In this document: one piece after another, positions 56,901 through 64,000 of the stretch
Layout: each line of letters begins with the position of its first letter
Numbering within the stretch: position 1 is the first letter of the stretch
Source: Climacteris rufus
Taxonomy: Eukaryota; Chordata; Aves; Passeriformes; Climacteridae
Reading direction: 5' to 3'
NCBI GenBank assembly: GCA_013398175.1
Contig: VZRZ01003845.1
Location: forward strand, 583,900-647,899
Length of the DNA stretch: 64,000 nt
Made by a program: the position numbers and the translations under genes
Notes under the pieces: model-generated
What the model was told of the DNA's origin: nothing
Seen by the model: the letters and a program-made list of their open reading frames with translations, nothing else
Database searches by the model: none

Positions 56901-59757
56901 CTCTCCATTTTACAGGATCCCTGTTCACACCACAGGGGAATCACTCCCAAGCTTACGGACAAGCATCCTGGAGCAAGCACAGCTCCCACCAGAACAGTAC
57001 CGTACCCAGGTTGTTCCCAATCGTCCAGGTCTCATCGTAGTCAAAATGAACGTCGCCCTCCCGGTGCGTTTTGGGGAAGAAGGCGTGCGCCAGGATCCCC
57101 CCGGGCCCGTCAAAAGGCAGGTTGTCTCCATGCCAGTACCTGCAGGGCAGACAGGTTGCACCTCAGACAAAGGGCTGTGTACCTCCAGTGAGCAGCATCA
57201 TATGGCCAAAGGTGGCAGCCACTGAAAGGGGACAGCAGCTCACACTCCCATCCCAAGTTCATCCTACCAGTCCAGATCAACTACTTGGAGCCCTGCTGAT
57301 TGCCACAAATCAAGTTCTGCATCAGAGCCCTGAAGAAGAAGCTTGGTCACACCAAGCCCTGGGGAGTTTGTATGTTTTCTCAGGGTTGTTTCTCCCCTCC
57401 CCTTGTTCAGCTTCCAGCCCAGAGCTGACTACAGAGCCTAAAGAATGAAGGAGGTGACTGCTTAAGCCAAGATTAAGCCGACATTGCTGAGTGGTGGGGG
57501 GCTGTGGAGGGGCAGCTGGCAGTGAACCCAGCCAAACTCTCAGGTCCTCACTCAAGGCAGGCCGCTGATGAGTAATGAAGGAAACCCACGAGAGATGTGG
57601 CCACTTGAGAGAGCTGAGAGAGGCACAGGCAAACACACAGCATGCAAATCACATCACTGCTGGGACAATCTCCACTGCCTTCATTAGTTCTGTGCAAACA
57701 TGCAGCTCAGGGAAGCCTTTGCCCCACTGTGTATTTTGCCTAAAGGGAATTTGAGGCCAGGAGCCAAGATTCACTTAGCCAAGAAACTCTGTTTGTCTTT
57801 GGGCACACAGCTACGTCGTTCAGTCAAGGGACAGGATGGAGGACCTGAAGATGGAAAGTCAAAACAAACGCTTAAGAAAACAGCCTGTGGGCAGGGAAAT
57901 GTAAATGTACCAGGATAATTAATGAATGATCAGTAACAGTGCTGTGCACAGCCAGCGTGGAACAGCTGCCCTTACACCAAGCAGCCCACAACTGACAAAA
58001 AAACAACAAAACCATAAGGATCCTGGTGTCTGAAAGCAGAAATATGAGCCTCCATTTAAGTGCCTAAGTTGTGTGCTGGCAGCTCTCTGCTCTGGTTAGA
58101 GCACTGCTCCTCTGGCTGGGAGGAGGGTGCTGCTGCCCCCATGCTCACCTTGTGAAATCGATGACAATGTCAGCCCGTCCCTCCTGCACCTCAGTGAAGG
58201 TCAGCGGGGTCACATCACTCCAGACTTTCAAAGCTTCCTCAATGGTCCTTCTCACTTTGGCTTTTACAAGTTGCCATGGGAACCTGATAATTCTGGAAGG
58301 CAAGAGACACTGGATGAGGAGAGCATCAGCTGCTGTCCCATGGACAGGGCTGTCATGAAGACACCAGTTCTGGGATCAACATCACTAGGGCCACCAGCAC
58401 CAGAACATCTCCAATCCATACACACACTGCTCCAGCACCCTCTGCCAAGCAACATGTGCAGCAGACAAATCCCATCAGTGTTGAAACCCTCTGGCTGGTG
58501 GGCCAGAGGTGAGTTCCCTGGAGAACTTTGCAGATGCTGTGTTGTTCTGAAGTGCCACAGCATTCCCCAGGACTGTCCCCCACGAGGCCACCACCACAGA
58601 GATTCCTGGAATGGTGTGATATGATTTCTTCTCCTCAATCTTTGCATTTTTTGCCCCTGGAAACCTGGACTCACTCAGCAGCTGCTGTCATTTCTGTCCC
58701 CCAATAACATGAGCAGAATGAAAGGTATGCCACAGTGGGAGTTTCTTTCCCTCCATTAACAATGTTGCTGTATGTTAGTCTCTGCTGCTTTTCTTTCTTA
58801 TAACACTGTTGACCAAACACAAAAAAAAAGGAAGAAGCCTTTCTGTTATCTACAGCCTCCTAATGGTGTGAGGAACTGTGTCCTGTATTGAATTAAACAA
58901 AAGATTATTTACATGCTGTCAAGATCCATATGAGTGTGCTCACTTCTCCACTCATACCCCTGAGGGCAGCTGGGGAGGCAGCAGAACCCTCCTGCCAGCC
59001 TGTTGAGTTGATTCACAATTGAGAATGTGTGGGGTGATTTGGGCAAAACTTTGCACTGAAGTTGTGTTTACAGGACCATCAATAACAGCTGAATAAAAAG
59101 ATCTTTTTAAAATAAACTGTGAGATGAGCCCCCCATGGGGTGGCTGTGGGCGAAAGGCACAGCAGGAGAGGGCTGGTGGTGGAGGCTCGGCTCGGCACTT
59201 GTCAGGAATTTGGTGTAGGGCAGTGCCTGGGGGTGTTGGTGTGGGACTGGCTGAGGGCTGGAGCAGTGTCTGTGCACAATGTGCGTGGGCAGGGGGGTGG
59301 GCAGCTGTGTTTGTGGTGTGCATGAGGGGATATGGAGGGGCTGGGGACGAGCCGGCTGGGGGTCCGGCATGTGGCTCCCCGGACCCCTGCCTGCCCTCCA
59401 GCCTGTATGGTCACAACACAGCGTGCTGTGCTCCAGGGAACGTCAGACTGAGAGGTTTGGGGAGGGAGAAGCAAAGCAGCCTGTCTGCCATTTCAGCCTT
59501 TCTTACTTGTAGGTGAGAGCAGTCTTGTCCCAGCGCCCGCCGGAGAGGACAAACCGCTTCTGCCGGTTGCGCCCGTTCTGGCCGTCCGTCAGCACCGGCA
59601 GGTCCGGCACGCCGCAGCGGGGAGGGTTCCAGCCAGCCACCGGCCCCTCTGCACCCACGGGGAAACCCTTGGCAGGCACACCGGTGCCCACAGCATTCAC
59701 CAAGGCAGACAGCCAGGGAGCCTGCTCCTTCCAGGTGTGATGCTTTCGAGACAAGTC
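50923..59757 (-). CDS. MMP11: MMP11 (stromelysin-3), secreted matrix metalloproteinase, exons 2-8
   Basis: Seven minus-strand exons join in phase to 460 codons plus a stop: 59507-59757, 58149-58292, 57006-57139, 54020-54267, 53547-53760, 51949-52206 and 50923-51056. The signal-peptide exon was not found. Domains in order: a propeptide with cysteine switch PRCGVPD (59602-59622); a furin site RNRQKR (59554-59571) directly before FVLSGG, which permits intracellular activation as known for stromelysin-3; a catalytic domain with zinc-binding HEFGHVLGLQH (54209-54241) and Met-turn LMSPFY; a Pro-rich hinge; and a four-blade hemopexin domain spanning exons 6-8. The Cys in PDACDTAF and the Cys in FFSCTP are placed to form the usual hemopexin disulfide. 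The C-terminus is SNSFR, where human MMP11 ends differently. All catalytic residues are intact. In mammals it is expressed in stroma during tissue remodelling and cleaves serpins and IGFBP-1 rather than major matrix proteins. The position next to SMARCB1 is conserved. Confidence 0.95.
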
Positions 59758-62700
59758 CTAAAAGGCAAAAGCAAAACCATGACTTGTGTGTCCGGGATGA
59801 CACTTCCTGATGAAGAGTGGTGGACAACTGCCCCCAGCAGACCTGCAGCAGTGAGTTCCACCTCTGCCCAGAGCTGTTCCCCACTGCTAGGGCACCAGCT
59901 GCTCCCCACAAACATGCTGTGTACCCTGGGCTTTGCTGTTCCAAGGGCAGGTCACACCTGGGAGGCACTGTGTCGTGCCATGGCACCCTCCAAGCACTGG
60001 GCTATTTTTGTTCCAAATTTCCTTGGCAGCTGGCCGGCAGGAAATACTTTTGCAAGCTGTGGATGAGAACCAGACCCTTCAAGTATAAAACAAATCACTA
60101 GGGAATAAATTCTCCCCCTTTGCCCTACATCCTTTATTGCCTCCTGGCCCGGGTAGAGGTGATATTAATGGGAGGAAATCTTTATTCCCCAGCACACAGT
60201 TGTGGTCCCTGCCATCACTTCCGTGGTGTCCCCTTGCTGTCCTGGCACTGTGGGCAGGCTCTCAGCATGGCCAGGGGACACAGCAAGGTGCAGAGCAGGA
60301 CACATGGGTCAGGGGTGACAGCCCAGCCCATGGGGCAGGGAGCAGCAATGACTGTCCCTGCAGCCCCTATCATTGTCTGAAGGAGGGACTGGACCATATC
60401 CCCTTGCCTCGCTGCACCTGTGACTCTGCTTGGGATAAGATCTTCTGGGCTCTCCCACACTTAGTTGGAAAAGCATGGTTTCTCTTGACAACATTAATTA
60501 ATGCTAATTAACTGACTTCCACTGGTTTCCCACCTGACAGCAGGACTATATTGCCACCATGAAAAACAACCAGGTGTCATCTCCAACTTGCTCTGAGGCA
60601 TGTGGGGTGAGAGGTGCTTGGTCCATGTCACTGTGCTGCAGGGGGCCAAACACAGATTTTTTTTTTTGCTTGATTTTGTGCAGCAAATTTAAAGGTGTTT
60701 GAGCAGCAGGAGGAGCTGAGACACAGCAGTGGTTCATCTCTACTGGGACAGGCAAGCTCTGTCCACAGGGCTCCAGAGGGAGGACCTGGGCTTTAGGGAT
60801 GCTCCTTCTTCCCCTGCAAAGAGCTACCTTCTTCCAGACCAGCCTTCCTGGTTGGCCTGCCAGGGACACAAAGGTCAGGATGGCACGATGCCAGAGCTGC
60901 CATGATGCTGTGTAATCCACGTGCTGCCACCACTCTGCTCCCTACAATGAGCCCATTCATGCAGGCTGGAATGAAGTGTGAAGGCCTTGGCATTAATTCC
61001 GCTACCGAGCTCCCGGCTCTGCAGTGGCCCCGTGCCTCTGAGCCATGCACAGATGGATAGGGGAGCCAGGGAGGTCACACAAGGTGCAATTTAGGCCTTC
61101 CATGTGCCTGTCACCACTCCAGCCTGCTGGCTTGTCCTCCCCAGGCAGACAGACACCCTTGGTGGCTTGGCAGCTGCCAGCCTTTGCCTTAGAACCATCG
61201 ATACAACCCTGGTGTCCCAGTGCACTTTCACACGCCACAGGCACCACATCAGCAACACATGCAAAGAGAGAAAGCCTTTTTACATCCTGAACAGCAAAGC
61301 CTATCCAAGCCACCAGCCATGGCACTGAGAATCCATTCAGTGCTTTAGTGGGAGTTTGAGCTGGCCTGTCCCAGAGGAGTCTGCACTGGGCTGCTCCTGC
61401 TGAACGCTGGAGCCCTGCCAGGTCGGAGGTACCTGTCTCTTTGTGAGGAGTTCTCTGAGAGCCCCCTGGCACCCTGCCTGGGCTGGCAGCTACTGCCTGT
61501 GAAGGACAGCTGGCAGGAGAAGCTGACAAAGTTCATGTTCTGGCCAACATCTTGCTCCCAGCCCCGATGACACAGAAGCACATAATGACAGCTGTGTCAC
61601 CAAAGCCCAGCCTGGAGGGCCGCTCGGCCCCTTGCTCCTGGGTGCGCTCAGGAGCACCCACTGCCACCACAGGCAGGTCCTGCCACCGAGGACATGGGGT
61701 GATGAATGCATCTGGCCTTCCAGAACCAGGAAGTGCAGGAACTAGGAGCACTGGGAAACCCTCAAGAATTGCCCAGGTAGGTGAGTGGGCTGAGGCTGAC
61801 CCAGATGGGCTTACTCCTGGATTTTTGTGTTGACAATGCCATGCACATCCCCCTCCTGGGAAGGCCAGCTGTCTTATATGCTGGGGCACTGCCATGACCT
61901 GGAGATTATCACTGTCCTCCAACCAGGAGCAGAGAGAGGAGAAACTGCCTGTTTCCTTCTCGCCCCAAGGAATCCCATGTCCTGAGGCAGACCAGAAGTA
62001 GTTTTTCTCTCCTCTCTTTGGTTAGCTCAAGGCCACTGTTATGAATCCCAGCTTTCCAAACACCACTTTACCTTGCCAGGACCCTTCCTGCTCCTTCTGC
62101 TCTGTGCAGAGATTTGGTCTTGGGAGGGGGCACAGCGTGGTCCTGCAAATGGCTCTGGGTGGAGGCAGGACCTGCCCTGCTGCCCTGTGTGTGCCCCTGG
62201 ACAAACATTAAGTCTCTCCCTGTCGTCACTGCACCGACATCAGGACCATGGCAGGAAAGGGCTGGAAAATGCCACTGCAGGCGCAGCCGGCAAAGGGAAA
62301 TGTGACAGGCAGAAACCACTTGCCAAACAATGCTCAGGAGACACTCAGGCTGGAGATCTTGGTCTCCTTGGCGGGACACACCTTGCTGCAGGCACTTCCC
62401 AGGGTTTAGATAATGTGTCAGCTGGCTTAAGGTTGCATCCTTCCCTCCCAGGGCTGAGCCCACCCTCTCCTGGGAGACCCTGCTTTGCTCTCTGAGCTGT
62501 GGTACCGTGTCCTGGCTGTATTGCTTAGGGGTTCACTTAGGGCTGTGCTGCTGCTGAAGGTACTACAGACCTGTGAGGAGGGGGTGAGGAGGGCACTGGC
62601 TGCTGGGTACCTATCAGGGCATCCCCACTCCTCCCATCCCACCAGCAGAGGGGAAGAGAAACACAAAAGCAAAGGAAAACCCTGCAACCCAGGGCAGGGT

Positions 62701-64000
62701 TCATCCCAGCAGAGTGCAAAACAGATCTGAGCTTCTGGCTGAGTGTGTGCAGCCACTTGCACTGCCCTTCCCAGTGTAACCCACAGCTGGGGTGGCTGCT
62801 GTGCATGGGAACAGCTGGTTTGTAGCCAAGGGAGAGGCCAGGGCTTTGCAATAGAGACTGATCAGGAAAATGTGAGCACAGCACAAGCTCAGAGAGGATT
62901 CCAGGTCCAAAACCGAGGGTTGAGGGCAGCGAGGACAGCAGAGGAGCAAAGCTGTACACAGAGGCCTGTGCTGCAGGCTGGTCACAGCTCCTCACAAAGA
63001 AAGTGCCTCTTCCTGCAGCCTTGTGACTGAAAGGCTGAAAGGGAACAGGAGGGAATGGGCAGATCCCATGGGACAGCAGAAACCACAGCGGAGGTACGGG
63101 CTGCCCACTCAGTTCCTCACAGCTTTATCAGCCTTCAAGTGCTGTGATACAACAGCCATCACCTCTGAGTCTGCTGGGGCCAGATGAACACCAGCCAAAT
63201 TTGCCAGGAAGTGTTCCAGCCACCCTGAGGAGCCAGGAGCATCTTTAACCTCATTGTGTTGGGCAGCACTCACCCTCCAGAGCTCCCAGGAGGAGCAGCA
63301 GCCAGAGCAGCACAGCTACAGTGGAGTATCAGCAGCACCATGTTGAAATAAGCCCAAGAGTGGGGCTGGTGCCTGGTACTGACAAACCCACTGCTCTCTG
63401 CCTGGGTCCATCCTCCTCTGCCTGCCCTGAACTTAAACTTGTGTCCTCTGTTGTGTACCTAATTACCTGGGCTCCTGCCTGCTGCTGCAGCACAGACATG
63501 AAAGAAGACCCCTCTCCCTGTCAGACAGAGCGACTGAACAAGCTACAACGTGAATCCCATCAATCTTGGATACTTCCCCTGTCATTGGGGTTGTTCCTCC
63601 TACACTGGGGAATGAGCTCATGGACTTTCTCTCCACTTTCCTGTCCCTTCTGCTGCTGCTTTTCCATCTCTTCTTCTCTTTCTGCTTTCTCCTTTTGTTA
63701 CTCAATGTTTGTCAAGGCCCTGGTGTTTGCTGCCTCTCTGGTTAGTAACATTATCCTCCTCCTACCTACACCTCAGAGCTCTCCTGCCCTTATTTCAGTG
63801 GGGAAGGACAGCAGAGATGTTTTCTCCTGCAGTTCTCATTTAAGACAGTTCTCTCATCCCATTTTTGTCCACTGTGGGGTGGCTGTGCCACCCCCTCAAC
63901 AGCAATGTTGCTGCCTGAGATGAGCACTGTTGTCCTGATGCACAGAGTACCATGGGCAGCTTTTTGTCCAGCCTGCCTCTCAGCCCAGCATGGATTTGCA
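59758..64000. other. Sequence upstream of MMP11 exon 2, no exon recognised
   Basis: This should be MMP11 intron 1 and possibly the promoter and leader exon. No coding exon could be supported. The region carries no CpG island and no recognisable neighbour such as CHCHD10, which flanks MMP11 in mammals. A 200-codon plus-strand open frame near the end (63321-63923) has low-complexity Ser/Cys/Leu-rich content and no family similarity. Confidence 0.5.

Noticed and set aside
63274..63341. Possible MMP11 leader exon with a Leu-rich run before a GTGAGT donor
   Set aside because: The frame encoding the hydrophobic run has no ATG and is preceded by an in-frame stop. The frame with an ATG is not hydrophobic in the right way. 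Neither gives the phase 0 end required to join exon 2 at 59757.
63321..63923. 200-codon plus-strand open frame
   Set aside because: The translation is Ser/Cys/Leu-rich low-complexity sequence with no recognisable domain and no splice or promoter context. It is probably chance in pyrimidine-rich DNA.

Overview
The window is vertebrate nuclear DNA, almost certainly avian. Genes are split into short exons with GT-AG introns of about 0.1-10 kb, the introns are AT-rich and CpG-poor, and GC-rich CpG islands (two interrupted by N runs) sit at promoters. The gene order MMP11 - SMARCB1 - DERL3 - SLC2A11 matches the human 22q11.23 block. An extra intact SLC2A11-type gene at the end fits a non-mammalian amniote, most likely a bird (this block lies on chromosome 15 in chicken). 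No bacterial, viral or CRISPR features were seen.

Layout: 1-1874 is non-coding DNA downstream of the first gene. 1875-10062 (minus) is an SLC2A11-like class II facilitative sugar transporter, probably SLC2A11B. 13961-21212 (minus) is a second, tandem SLC2A11-family transporter, the probable SLC2A11 orthologue. 21213-30500 is intergenic or intron-1 sequence with a CpG-rich island near 27.2-27.8 kb. 31027-31474 is a run of N within a CpG island that should contain DERL3 exon 1. 31544-35753 (plus) is DERL3 exons 2-7, with two introns whose donors look U12-type. 39060-48236 (minus) is SMARCB1 exons 2-9. 49705-50005 is a second N run at the SMARCB1 promoter island. 50923-59757 (minus) is MMP11 exons 2-8. 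59758-64000 holds no recognisable exon and is probably MMP11 intron 1 or upstream DNA.

All exon boundaries were placed by reading splice sites and frames by eye, and each set joins in phase. For none of the five genes could the first coding exon be placed. DERL3 and SMARCB1 exon 1 probably lie in the N gaps; the two transporter first exons are expected to be only a few codons; the MMP11 leader exon may lie outside the window.

The genes do not form one pathway. Two are plasma-membrane sugar transporters, DERL3 acts in ER-associated degradation, SMARCB1 is a core BAF/PBAF chromatin-remodelling subunit, and MMP11 is a secreted furin-activated metalloproteinase. They are linked by conserved synteny. 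I did not find a clearly new biological system. The observations most worth checking are the transporter pair (identical exon lengths, divergent selectivity motif), the minor-spliceosome introns of DERL3, a long open antisense frame over the DERL3 3' end, and the absence of the alternative SMARCB1 exon-2 extension known from mammals.
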